DNA of 64,000 nt, taken from positions 1 through 64,000 of the forward strand of contig NZ_VCDI01000007.1 of the NCBI RefSeq assembly GCF_005844085.1. The letters run 5' to 3'. The DNA is from Lichenicoccus roseus (lineage in GTDB: Bacteria > Pseudomonadota > Alphaproteobacteria > Acetobacterales > Acetobacteraceae). Below are positions 48,965-56,506 of this stretch, in pieces. The translations under genes and the position numbers were made by a program. Numbering within the stretch: position 1 is the first letter of the stretch; the number at the start of each line of letters is the position of its first letter. The notes beneath the pieces were generated by a model. It was not told where the DNA came from and searched no databases. It was given only the letters and a program-made list of their open reading frames with translations.

Positions 48965-50530
48965 GTGTCGATCGACCTCTCCCTGCTGCCCGACGAGGTG
49001 CGCGCGCTGATCGCGGCACAGGCGGCGACCATCGCGCGTCAGCAGGCAGCACTCGACGGGCAGCAGGCGCGGATCGTGCTGCTGCGCGCCCAGTTGGCCA
49101 AGCTCCGCCGACTGCAGTTCGGCCGCTCGTCGGAGAAGCTCGATACGGCGATCGCGCAACTGGAACTCGCACTCGAGGACCTGGAGGAGGAGGAGAGCGC
49201 CAAGGTCGCGGCACAGCCGCCGGAGCCGAGGCGAGATGACCCGGGCAAGGTCAGGCCAGCACGGCGCCCGCTCCCGGCACACCTGCCGCGCGACGTCGTC
49301 GAACACGCCACGGCCTGCGTCTGTCCGGCCTGTGGCGGCACGCTCCGGCGGCTTGGCGAGGACGTCACGGAAGTGCTGGACTACGTGCCAGCCTCATTTC
49401 GGGTCACGCGCCACGTGCGGCCGAAGTTCTCCTGCCGGTCCTGCGAGACCATCACCCAGGCGTCCGCGCCCAGCCTGCCGATCCGCCGCGGCCGTGCCGG
49501 GGCCGGTCTGTTGGCGCACGTGCTGGTGGCCAAGTTCTGCGACCACCTGCCGCTCTACCGCCAGTCCGAGATCTATGCCCGCGAGGGCGTCGAGCTCGAA
49601 CGCTCGACGCTGGCCGACTGGGTGGGACAGGCTTCGGCGCTGATGCGGCCGCTGGTGGCGGCACTCGAGCGCCACGTCCTTGCCGCCGAACGCCTGCACG
49701 CCGACGACACGCCGGTTCCGGTGCTGGCGCCCGGCACCGGCAAGACCAGCACCGCTCGGCTGTGGGCGTATCTGCGCGATGAGCGGTCCCATGCCGGGAC
49801 GGCGCCTCCAGCGGTGCGCTACCGGTACACGCCGGACCGCCGCGGCGAACACCCGCGGGCGCACCTGGCCGGGTTTCGCGGCGTGCTGCAGGCCGATGGC
49901 TATGCCGGGTTCGGCGGTCTCTATGAGAGCGGCCAGGCCGTGGAAGCCGCGTGCTGGGCGCACGTCCGGCGCAAGTTCCACGACATCCACGCTGCCGGGG
50001 GCACCTCACCCCTGGCGCGCGAGGCGCTCGAGCGGATCGGCAGGCTCTACGCCATCGAGGAGCGGATCAACGGCAAGCCACCAGATCACCGGATGCAGAT
50101 CCGCCAGAGCGAGGCCGCGCCGTTGCTGGACGACCTCAAGGTCTGGTTCGAGACCACGCGCACCAGGTTGCCTGGCCGCAGCGACGTTGCGGCCGCCATC
50201 CGCTACGCCCTGTCGCGTTGGACGGCGCTGGTCCGCTACGCCGAGGGCGGTACCATCGCGATCGACAACAACCCGGTCGAACGCGCCATGCGGCCGGTGG
50301 CGCTCGGCCGAAAGAACTGGCTGTTTGCCGGATCCGACGCCGGCGGCGAGCGCGCTGCAGCGATCTACAGCCTGATCGGCACAGCGAAGTTGAACGGCCT
50401 CGATCCGGAAGCCTACCTGCGCCACGTCATCGGCTGCATCGCAGACCACCCTGTGAACCGTATCGCGGAGTTGCTGCCTTGGAACATCGCCAGCCTGCGC
50501 CTGCGTCTCGATCAATGCCTCGTAGCGTGA
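48965..50530 (+). CDS. tnpC: IS66 transposase TnpC
   Basis: This 521-residue DDE transposase has an N-terminal coiled coil (IARQQAALDGQQARI), the LRRLQFGRSSEKLD motif, a zinc-finger-like CVCPACGGTLRRLGED, FSCRSCETITQ, and the DDE catalytic core: LHADDTPVPVL, LQADGYAGFGGL and EGGTIAIDNNPVERAMRPVA. It ends ASLRLRLDQCLVA. GTG at 48965 starts it. The last 16 bases overlap the ATG of the passenger lipoprotein gene. Confidence 0.95.
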   Translation: MSIDLSLLPDEVRALIAAQAATIARQQAALDGQQARIVLLRAQLAKLRRLQFGRSSEKLDTAIAQLELALEDLEEEESAKVAAQPPEPRRDDPGKVRPARRPLPAHLPRDVVEHATACVCPACGGTLRRLGEDVTEVLDYVPASFRVTRHVRPKFSCRSCETITQASAPSLPIRRGRAGAGLLAHVLVAKFCDHLPLYRQSEIYAREGVELERSTLADWVGQASALMRPLVAALERHVLAAERLHADDTPVPVLAPGTGKTSTARLWAYLRDERSHAGTAPPAVRYRYTPDRRGEHPRAHLAGFRGVLQADGYAGFGGLYESGQAVEAACWAHVRRKFHDIHAAGGTSPLAREALERIGRLYAIEERINGKPPDHRMQIRQSEAAPLLDDLKVWFETTRTRLPGRSDVAAAIRYALSRWTALVRYAEGGTIAIDNNPVERAMRPVALGRKNWLFAGSDAGGERAAAIYSLIGTAKLNGLDPEAYLRHVIGCIADHPVNRIAELLPWNIASLRLRLDQCLVA

Positions 50531-51081
50531 CATCGACTCCTACCCGGCCGCTGCCGCTCCTACTCCTGCTAGCGATACTGGCGGGCTGCCAACGGTCTGA
50601 CGATACGGCCATGGCCGCGCGCGGGGAGATCGACCACCACGCTTCCGTTCAGACCACTGTCCGCGTCACCATAAAGGCGCCTCCGGCCCTGGTCTGGACG
50701 GTGCTGAGCGACATCGCCCACTGGCCCGTCTGGCAGCCGGATATCCAGGCGACTTCCATCGTCGAACCAATCGGCACAGACACCCCTTTCCAGTGGACGA
50801 CACCCGGCGGGACAATCAGCTCGCGCATTGTACTGTTTGAACCTGGACGGCGCCTTGCCTGGATCGGGCATCTGCTGGTGTTCCGGGCCATCCACGTCTG
50901 GATGCTGGCGGTTCTGCTAAACGGCGAAACTGAGGTGACAACGACGGAGTCATTGAGTGGATGGCCGATCACGCTGTTCTATTCCTCGGACGAACTCCGG
51001 CAGTCCGATCAGCGATGGCTCGACATGCTGCGCCAGGAAGTCGAACGGCGTGCAGCGTCCGCTAGTCCAAGCCGGGGTTAA
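50515..51081 (+). CDS. SRPBCC-fold lipoprotein carried inside IS66
   Basis: This 188-residue predicted lipoprotein has a signal peptide with lipobox ILAGC (Cys near residue 25) and an SRPBCC/polyketide-cyclase-like domain: TIKAPPALVWTVLSDIAHWPVWQPDI, then TPFQWTTPGGTISSRIV, EPGRRLAWIGHL and a C-terminal helix DQRWLDMLRQEVERRA. Such domains bind hydrophobic ligands; the ligand is unknown. ATG at 50515 lies 16 bases inside tnpC, with GTG at 50527 as alternative. The gene ends 23 bases before the IS66 right end, so it is a passenger of the element, not host sequence beside it. Confidence 0.82.
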   Translation: MPRSVTSTPTRPLPLLLLLAILAGCQRSDDTAMAARGEIDHHASVQTTVRVTIKAPPALVWTVLSDIAHWPVWQPDIQATSIVEPIGTDTPFQWTTPGGTISSRIVLFEPGRRLAWIGHLLVFRAIHVWMLAVLLNGETEVTTTESLSGWPITLFYSSDELRQSDQRWLDMLRQEVERRAASASPSRG

Positions 51082-51104
51082 CTACCACAACGCCGGACGC
51101 TTAC

Positions 51105-51112
51105 GTAGATCG
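51105..51112. repeat. IS66 target-site duplication, right copy
   Basis: The eight bases gtagatcg follow the right inverted repeat and match 48072-48079 exactly. This proves that the lipoprotein gene lies inside the transposed unit. Confidence 0.9.
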
Positions 51113-51162
51113 CCGCAGCCGTCTCTTCGTATCGCATGGGTATACGCTGCTGAGGCGATGGC

Positions 51163-51256
51163 ATGAGACAGCAGCGCGACGGCGGGCGTGTCTCATTTGC
51201 CTTGCTTCTGCATTGCGAGACAGGCATACACAGATGGTCTAGAACCTAGCGAGACA
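51163..51256. promoter_or_regulatory. possible res site with GAGACA repeats
   Basis: Upstream of the serine recombinase, atgagaca (51163), tgtctc in the opposite sense (about 51189), gcgagacagg (about 51216) and gcgagacagt (about 51249) recur over about 95 bases. Paired inverted hexamers in a three-part region resemble resolvase res sub-sites. The element could be a cointegrate-resolution or autoregulatory site. Confidence 0.4.
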
Positions 51257-51260
51257 GTCC

Positions 51261-51827
51261 ATGTCCAAGCTTTACGGCTACGCCCGCGTGTCCTCCGGCT
51301 CTCAAGACCTGGCGCTTCAACAGGCAGCACTGGCAGCGGCGGGCTGCACTGTCGTCCGGTCGGAGAAGGTGAGCGGCACGAAGCGCGATGGGCGGACAGA
51401 GCTTGCGACGATCATGGACTTCCTGCGTGCAGGAGACGTGCTTGTAGTGACCCGGATCGACCGCCTAGCGCGATCTGTCATGGACTTGCAGAATATCGTT
51501 CATGAGTTGAAGGCCAAGGGAGTGGCGTTGAAAGCGGTTGAGCAGCCGGTGGACACGTCCACAGCCGCCGGCAAGGCATTTCTCGACATGCTCGGCGTCT
51601 TCGCGGAGTTCGAGACATCGCTTCGGAAGGAGCGGCAGCTTGAGGGCATAGCGGCGGCAAAGGCGGCGGGCGTCTATCGGGGACGCAAGGCGACGATTGC
51701 CCCAGACGCGGTGCTAGCGCTGCACCGGGAAGCGGTTGGGGCCACTGAGATAGCCAAGCGGCTCGGCATCGGGCGCGCATCGGTCTACCGGATCATTGAG
51801 GCGTCTGAAGCAGCAGCGGCCAAGTAG
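51261..51827 (+). CDS. serine recombinase (resolvase/invertase)
   Basis: This 188-residue protein is a small serine recombinase. It starts with the catalytic segment YGYARVSSGSQDLALQQAAL, with Ser near residue 11. Next come RTELATIMDFLRAGDVLVVTRIDRLARSVMDL with the conserved active-site Arg pair, FLDMLGVFAEFETSLRKERQLEGI (E-helix), and an HTH (GATEIAKRLGIGRASVYRII). Length fits the Tn3-resolvase/Hin group. It probably resolves cointegrates or dimers of the island. The repeats just upstream are candidate binding sites. Confidence 0.93.
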   Translation: MSKLYGYARVSSGSQDLALQQAALAAAGCTVVRSEKVSGTKRDGRTELATIMDFLRAGDVLVVTRIDRLARSVMDLQNIVHELKAKGVALKAVEQPVDTSTAAGKAFLDMLGVFAEFETSLRKERQLEGIAAAKAAGVYRGRKATIAPDAVLALHREAVGATEIAKRLGIGRASVYRIIEASEAAAAK

Positions 51828-52461
51828 GACAGCTACAGTGACGTATCCCCTTCTTGCTGGCGTCGGCTCAGCGAGAGACGAAAAACCACGCTCAAGGCCT
51901 GTTCAAGGCCTCTCTAGGGTGGTCGATGGCCTGTCACCTACCCACGGGGCCGCTTTGAGGGAGGCCGGTTACGGGGCCTCTGCGGGGCCTGTGGCAGGAC
52001 GGACAACAGCCCGTTACGGGGTCGGAATGGAGCTTCGAACAGCGGCTGGCTGACAACGGACGCAACAGATGGAAGCAGGCCCTAAGCGGCAACGGCGCAC
52101 ATCTTAGCAGGCAGCCGGGACAGGCCATCTCCAACCCTCACGGCTGGTCACAGCGCGTATCCCGGGGCGTTGACTGACCATCAACACACTAGATGGATGC
52201 AGGCCCTAAGCGGCGCTTCAGCAAGCGGTTGTCGGGCGGCCTCCACAGGCTTTGAACGGACGTTCAGTCGGTCCGTAGATTATTCAGCGTAATCAACGCG
52301 AAACTGAGAACAGCCGCCCTTTGAAAGAGAAACCGGACCCGCCGGCTCCTTTCGCGGCGCTGCCCCCCCCCTTCGGCGCTGCCGGCACCGTCAGCCTCTC
52401 TGTCCTTTTTGCACGGCGTCGGCTGGCTCGCACGCCCCCACCCAACACAGGAACACCCAAC
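51828..52461. other. repeat-rich intergenic region of island A
   Basis: No gene is supported in these 634 bases. Several island-type repeats of the GGCCTGTT(C)A kind are present near 51893 and 51955-51995, and a related copy near 52230. The frame leading into the small gene that follows is open from 52321, but codons before GTG 52462 are low-complexity. Confidence 0.5.
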
Positions 52462-52623
52462 GTGATCGACAAGAACCAAATCACCTTTCGCCTAACTGCC
52501 GAGGACCTCAAGACGATGAACCACCTTACCAGCATCATTGCCGGTGAGCGGGGCGCAGCCTTCGTTGGGCCAACGGCGGTGATCCGCTTCGCCATGAAGG
52601 TTGCGGCGGAGCGGGGCATCTAA
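52462..52623 (+). CDS. small hypothetical protein
   Basis: This 53-residue protein (MIDKNQITFRLTAEDLKTMN, then IIAGERGAAFVGPTAVIRFAMKVAAERGI) has the size and pattern of ribbon-helix-helix regulators: a strand (NQITFRLTAED) followed by two helices with a glycine turn. GTG at 52462 follows aggaacaccc. It could regulate island genes; no exact family is recognised. Confidence 0.5.
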   Translation: MIDKNQITFRLTAEDLKTMNHLTSIIAGERGAAFVGPTAVIRFAMKVAAERGI

Positions 52624-52732
52624 CAGCCTTCCAACACCTCCGCCGGCATCGCCCGGCTCCGCCTGAGCCTACCCCACACCGCACGTCCATCCTGGGCGCT
52701 GCGGCGATACCCATTTGAGAGAGATTGAGACA

Positions 52733-53317
52733 ATGGCTACCAAGAGTGACGATCCCCGGCTGAAGGCTTATGCGGCCAAGAGCAGAGAGGGAACGACCAA
52801 CCTGACGAGGACGGCAGCACGGAGCGACGAAGCCCGCAAGGCTTCCAAGACCACCTGGGACGAGCAGTGGGTCGGCGTGATCAAGAACTACCCGAAGACA
52901 GAGGAAGCGTTCGAGGCAAAGAAGGCCCAGGGCAGAGCGTCGTTTGCGAAAATGCGCGAGGAGGGAAGGCCCCCGACACGGCTTGGGGTGCCAGACGGGT
53001 GGGCCGGACGGAAGCAGGAGATTGCGGTCGTGAAGGCAGCGGCAGCGGTGAAAGCTAGTGAGGCCATTACAGGCCTGATCGTGATGGGTCATTTGAGTAT
53101 GGATGAACAGGCAGGGAACGCAGCGTTACGGGTTGCCTACGAGTTCATCTTTGACGAGACGCTCAAGCCAGACACTAGACTCAAGGCAATCAAGATAGTG
53201 GCAGACTTCGTGAAGCCGCGCCCGACCCAGACCGTGAAAGTGGAAGTTTCGGAAGCCGAGAGATGGTTAGCGTCCATCGCCGACCTCAATGTTACTGACG
53301 TGGACGAGGACGCCTAA
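52733..53317 (+). CDS. phage-type protein, possibly small-terminase-like
   Basis: This 194-residue protein has a lysine-rich N-terminal half (TTWDEQWVGVIKNYPKTEEAF) and a helical C-terminal part (NAALRVAYEFIFDETLKPDT, then RLKAIKIVADFVKPRPTQ and EAERWLASIA). This resembles oligomerisation helices and acidic tails of phage small terminase subunits. The resemblance is weak and based on pattern only. ATG at 52733 follows gagagattgagaca. It lies between a resolvase and a RepA-like ATPase, and a terminase small subunit there would suggest a phage satellite. Confidence 0.4.
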   Translation: MATKSDDPRLKAYAAKSREGTTNLTRTAARSDEARKASKTTWDEQWVGVIKNYPKTEEAFEAKKAQGRASFAKMREEGRPPTRLGVPDGWAGRKQEIAVVKAAAAVKASEAITGLIVMGHLSMDEQAGNAALRVAYEFIFDETLKPDTRLKAIKIVADFVKPRPTQTVKVEVSEAERWLASIADLNVTDVDEDA

Positions 53318-53593
53318 AGCAAGGGCACTGCCACCGGCTGTTCAAGGGCTGTTCAGGGGCTCGCTGGAGGCCTGCTGAGGGCCTTGGAGGGCCTCTTAGC
53401 GGGAGCACTAGCAGCGGCTTTGTAGAAGGCCTGTAGTGGGCCGTGCAGTGCCTCTCCCGCCCCTGGGCAAAACAGCAACGCTACGCCAATGAGAACGACC
53501 GGACGGCGGACCAAAGCGGTTCTACGACGATACGGGCTGTCCGGTTTTGTTACGGATAGATAACGGGCTTAGAGGCCCTCGACAGGAATCACT

Positions 53594-54616
53594 ATGACCT
53601 CAACAAGGCGCAAGCCAACGGCCGCGCTCAAGACGATCACGTTGGGCAGCCTACTAGACTTCAAGCTCGCTACCCGTGACCACCTCGTAGCCCCGTGGCT
53701 GCGCCAGTGCGAGAGCGCAATGCTGTGGGCCGATAGCGGACAAGGCAAGACGATGCTGGCGCTGTCGTTGGCACTGGCGGTTGCCGGCGGTGGGGAGTTG
53801 CTGGGGTGGAGTGCGACGACCCCGCGTAAGGTCCTGTATGTCGATGGAGAAATGCATATTGGCGATTTACAGGAACGCCTGGCGCTGCTTGCCGGGGCGG
53901 TGACGGGCTGTGACCTTGAGGCAGCGCGACGGAACCTGACTGTGCTTTCGCGGCAGCACCAACACGGGGACGTCACGTTCCCTGACTTGGCAAAGGAGGA
54001 GGGCCGCAACTGCATCTTGCAGGAGGCGCGTAGGGTCAGCGCAGAGCTGGTGATCCTGGATAACTTCAGCACGCTGGCGGAGGTGAGCGACGAGAACGAG
54101 GCGTCCGCGATGTCGCCTGTGCTGGCGTTCCTGCTGCGCCTGAAGCAGGACGAGCGGGCCTGCATCCTAGTCCATCACTCCAACAAGTCGGGAGAGGCCT
54201 TTCGAGGGTCTAGCAAGCTGGCCGCGACGTTCGAGGTGATTATCGGGCTGAAGCGGACGGACGGTAGCAGGGCCACTAGCGGAACGAACTTCACGCTTGA
54301 GTGGACGAAGTATCGTGGTCAACCCACGGCAGCTACCAGAGCATTTGAAGCGTCGTTCACGTCCACTGACGGGCCGCCAAGATGGACCTGTCGGGCGGCA
54401 CTCAGTGAGGAGATAAGCGTGCTACTGGAAGCGGTCGAGAGTTGCGCCTATGGGAGCCAGAACGCCGTTGCGGAGGCGCTGGCCTGGGACAAGACGAAGG
54501 TCAGCAAGGTCAAGAACAAGGCGATGGCAGCCGGGAAAATTACCCGGGAGCGCTGGGAAATGTGCCTCGCGGCTAGCGCAGAAGGGGCCGGGGAAGGAGT
54601 GGCGCAGGACTTTTGA
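53594..54616 (+). CDS. RepA-like AAA/RecA-fold ATPase of island A
   Basis: This 340-residue P-loop ATPase belongs to the RepA/DnaB-like RecA superfamily used by plasmids, phages and islands. Walker A is WADSGQGKTMLALSLALAVA near residue 46, YVDGEMHIGDL is the arginine/sensor segment, Walker B is ELVILDNFSTLAEV near residue 152, and ACILVHHSNKSGEAFRGSSKL is the sensor helix. The C-terminal 80 residues include a winged-helix-like stretch (QNAVAEALAWDKTKVSKVKN). ATG at 53594. It probably drives island replication. Confidence 0.85.
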   Translation: MTSTRRKPTAALKTITLGSLLDFKLATRDHLVAPWLRQCESAMLWADSGQGKTMLALSLALAVAGGGELLGWSATTPRKVLYVDGEMHIGDLQERLALLAGAVTGCDLEAARRNLTVLSRQHQHGDVTFPDLAKEEGRNCILQEARRVSAELVILDNFSTLAEVSDENEASAMSPVLAFLLRLKQDERACILVHHSNKSGEAFRGSSKLAATFEVIIGLKRTDGSRATSGTNFTLEWTKYRGQPTAATRAFEASFTSTDGPPRWTCRAALSEEISVLLEAVESCAYGSQNAVAEALAWDKTKVSKVKNKAMAAGKITRERWEMCLAASAEGAGEGVAQDF

Positions 54617-54990
54617 GGGCCGTTGACGGGGCTTTTGCCGGACCGGAACGGGCAGTCGGACTCCTGTCGCGGGGCTGTTGAAGGCCGTTTCAGGGCTGCC
54701 AGTTGCTAGTTGCTCTGGTTGTTATAGGGAGCAACTAGCAACTCAAGCTTTTCAGCGGTCTAGGAGGATTAAAACGAGGCTAGTTGCTCTAGCGCATCTG
54801 GCAGATGGTGTTGCCCTGGGCTACGCAGTGGCCGGGCCGCGTGCCGTCTAGAAGGGAGCAGCGCCAGCCCAAACGTGGCTGCTTCTAAGCTGACAAGTGA
54901 ATGCGGCGCTGGCCTTTGCGCTGCCAGCGAGGATCGTATCTAGGCGCACGGCCATAGCTAAGTAAGCTCGAACTGTCTGGAGTAGGTAGG
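54617..54990. other. intergenic region of island A with repeats
   Basis: No gene is supported. Two island-family repeats occur right after the RepA-like gene (gggccgttgacgggg at 54617 and gttgaaggccgtttcagggc at 54676). A pair of tagttgctc words flanks an AT-rich stretch near 54705-54785 (gttgctagttgctctggtt, gagcaactagcaactc), forming an inverted repeat that may be a protein-binding site. Confidence 0.45.
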
Positions 54991-55596
54991 ATGGTGACTC
55001 ACAAGCAGCGAAGGCGGCGCAGGGCGGTGGCAGGCATATCTCTTTATCGTGAGGACATTGCTGAGCTTCTCGCACTGTGTGCGGATACCGATTCGCGGTT
55101 ATCAGTGGATGACGAGACGGCGAGCTATGGGAGCATTGCGGACTACCGAGAAAACTGCCCGCCGAAATGCAAGGAACTTCGTATCAGGAGCCAACGGAAC
55201 ACACTGTCCTTTATCCAGACGAAATCCGAGGCGGTTTTTCTGTATGACGAGGGGGACATGGCTGCCGAACGGGCGGCTGGGGTAGCAATCCAATCCCTGC
55301 GTGGCACTCGTTTAGTTCAACCGATGCTAGTGTGGGTTTTCTGCTTCGTGGCGGTCTTTGCGACTGCGGCGGCTGAGGTCTTAGCGCCGCTTGGACTGAG
55401 AGCGCGTATTGCGATATCGACCGGGAGCATGATCGCGACAGCGTATGTCTGTCGTAGCTCGTTCCTGCGGACGGTGTGGGCCTACCCCCGACGTGATCGC
55501 CCGAAGCGGCGGATGTCTATTGAGGAGGTTGTGATCTTGGTCCTGATAGCCGCAATCGGCGGCGTCCTTTCAACATTCAGTAGTCGGCTTCTCTAA
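54991..55596 (+). CDS. hypothetical membrane protein
   Basis: This 201-residue protein has a soluble N-terminal half (ISLYREDIAELLALCADTDS, then RNTLSFIQTKSEAVFLYDEG) and two or three transmembrane helices: PMLVWVFCFVAVFATAAAEV, IAISTGSMIATAYVC and VVILVLIAAIGGVLSTF. Basic residues between helices suggest cytoplasmic loops. No family is recognised. ATG at 54991 follows gagtaggtagg. It is the last gene of island A and might be a defence or exclusion gene, as satellites often keep such genes near one end. That is inference. Confidence 0.6.
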   Translation: MVTHKQRRRRRAVAGISLYREDIAELLALCADTDSRLSVDDETASYGSIADYRENCPPKCKELRIRSQRNTLSFIQTKSEAVFLYDEGDMAAERAAGVAIQSLRGTRLVQPMLVWVFCFVAVFATAAAEVLAPLGLRARIAISTGSMIATAYVCRSSFLRTVWAYPRRDRPKRRMSIEEVVILVLIAAIGGVLSTFSSRLL

Positions 55597-56270
55597 AACG
55601 GATGAAGGCCACGGCAGCGCGAACCTGGCCACAGGCCTACGAGTGCTGGAGCGGCGCGGCTTCGGCTTGAGAACGAGGGGCATTGACGGGCGCAAGCTGC
55701 GTCCCGCTACGGGCGACGCGAAGGCGAGTGTGCTCAGCGGCGCAGGATAGCCCTCGGGGCAACCTTGTGTGATGACAAGGCGCAAGCGGCTCCGCTGCCC
55801 TGTCAGGCGAGACTTAGGCGGCACTGGTTGCTTCGATTCCCCGCTGACCAATGGCGGCGGGTGGGGCGGCAACAACCTCTTTATCGGCGTTGGCCGTGGC
55901 ACGTCACCGCTTTCCAGTGAGGGCGCCCGAGGCGGCAATGACCCCTTGAGCGGCATTGGCCGTGGCACATCCCCACTACTGCGTTCCCAGAACATCGACA
56001 GACCCCCCGGCTTGCCTGCTGATCGCCGGCAGGCACCGCCAGAAGGTAGTGGCTTGATAACGGGGCGGCGGGGTTAACCGTCTGGAGATGAGGCGGAGGC
56101 AGTAGCTCTGGCAAAAAGCGGCTAGCGGGACCTACAGCCTCACGCCTTCCAACGTAGTCGCCGCAACGACAGCGTGTGCCAATGAACGAGTGCCACAGCG
56201 TGTGCCAGTGCCGGCCCCTGCCGAACCCCATAAGGTGCTGTAATGACTTGGTTAATAGGCGCTATCATTA
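55597..56270. other. right-end intergenic region of island A
   Basis: These 674 bases hold no supported gene. One GC-rich repeat unit occurs twice in tandem (ggcggcaa...cggcgttggccgtggcacgtc from 55868 and ggcggcaa...cggcattggccgtggcacatc from 55934). Short cgtgtgcca words near 56172-56210 match those at the left end of the island and are likely integrase arm sites. Confidence 0.55.
55868..55985. repeat. two-copy tandem repeat
   Basis: Two diverged copies of a roughly 60-base unit lie head to tail. Each reads ggcggcaa, then a spacer, then cggc(g/a)ttggccgtggcac and (g/a)tc. A 102-residue plus-strand frame through it (GVGRGTSPL repeated) and a minus-strand frame (SGDVPRPMPL repeated) both follow from the repeat and are not taken as genes. 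Confidence 0.6.
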
Positions 56271-56291
56271 CGCTGGCGTCCCGTAGGGGAT
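56271..56291. repeat. attachment-site direct repeat between islands A and B
   Basis: Exact second copy of the 21-base repeat at 45932-45952. It is the right end of island A and at the same time the left end of island B. Here it continues into 44 bases of tRNA-Glu 3' sequence. Confidence 0.9.
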
Positions 56292-56317
56292 TCGAACCCC
56301 TGTTACCGCCGTGAGAG
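56274..56317 (-). pseudogene. 3' fragment of tRNA-Glu (CTC)
   Basis: On the minus strand, CTCTCAC (56311-56317, anticodon loop with anticodon CTC) is followed by GGCGG, GTAAC, the T-arm AGGGGTTCGAATCCCCT and the acceptor ACGGGAC, G, CCA. This is the 3' half of tRNA-Glu. The 5' half is absent: the sequence before the anticodon loop does not pair with GGCGG and has no D-arm. It is the tRNA piece carried in an integrated att site, not a working gene. Confidence 0.85.
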
Positions 56318-56506
56318 AGGCAAGTTTCAGTCCGCTACTGTCGAGGAGCATCTAACTAACCCACTGTAGCGCAACGGATTCAGTCCTCACTCGTCCCTCA
56401 TTGCCCAGGCCCGTCTAACGATGTATATTGGACAGACTTTGGACATGTGTCACAGCTGTCATAGGCCGGAGGCGTCTGTCAAAGATCCGTCCAAACGGAG
56501 GCAACG

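Larger units (their letters stand above)
48080..51104 (+). mobile_element. IS66-family insertion sequence with passenger gene
   Basis: The element is 3025 bases and intact. Its ends are GTAACCGTCCGG (48080-48091) and, inverted, GTAAGCGTCCGG (51093-51104), differing at one base and matching the usual IS66 ends GTAAGCG. An 8-base target duplication, gtagatcg, is present on both sides (48072-48079 and 51105-51112), the length expected for IS66. Inside are tnpA, tnpB, tnpC and then, unusually, a complete predicted lipoprotein gene before the right end. The perfect duplication shows recent insertion as one unit. Confidence 0.95.

Noticed and set aside
55769-56077. 102-codon plus-strand frame with GVGRGTSPL repeats
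   Set aside because: The peptide repeats arise from the DNA tandem repeat; the opposite strand is open as well and neither has a ribosome-binding site or family.
56274-56317. Functional tRNA-Glu gene
   Set aside because: Only the 3' half is present; the 5' strand of the anticodon stem, D-arm and 5' acceptor strand are missing.
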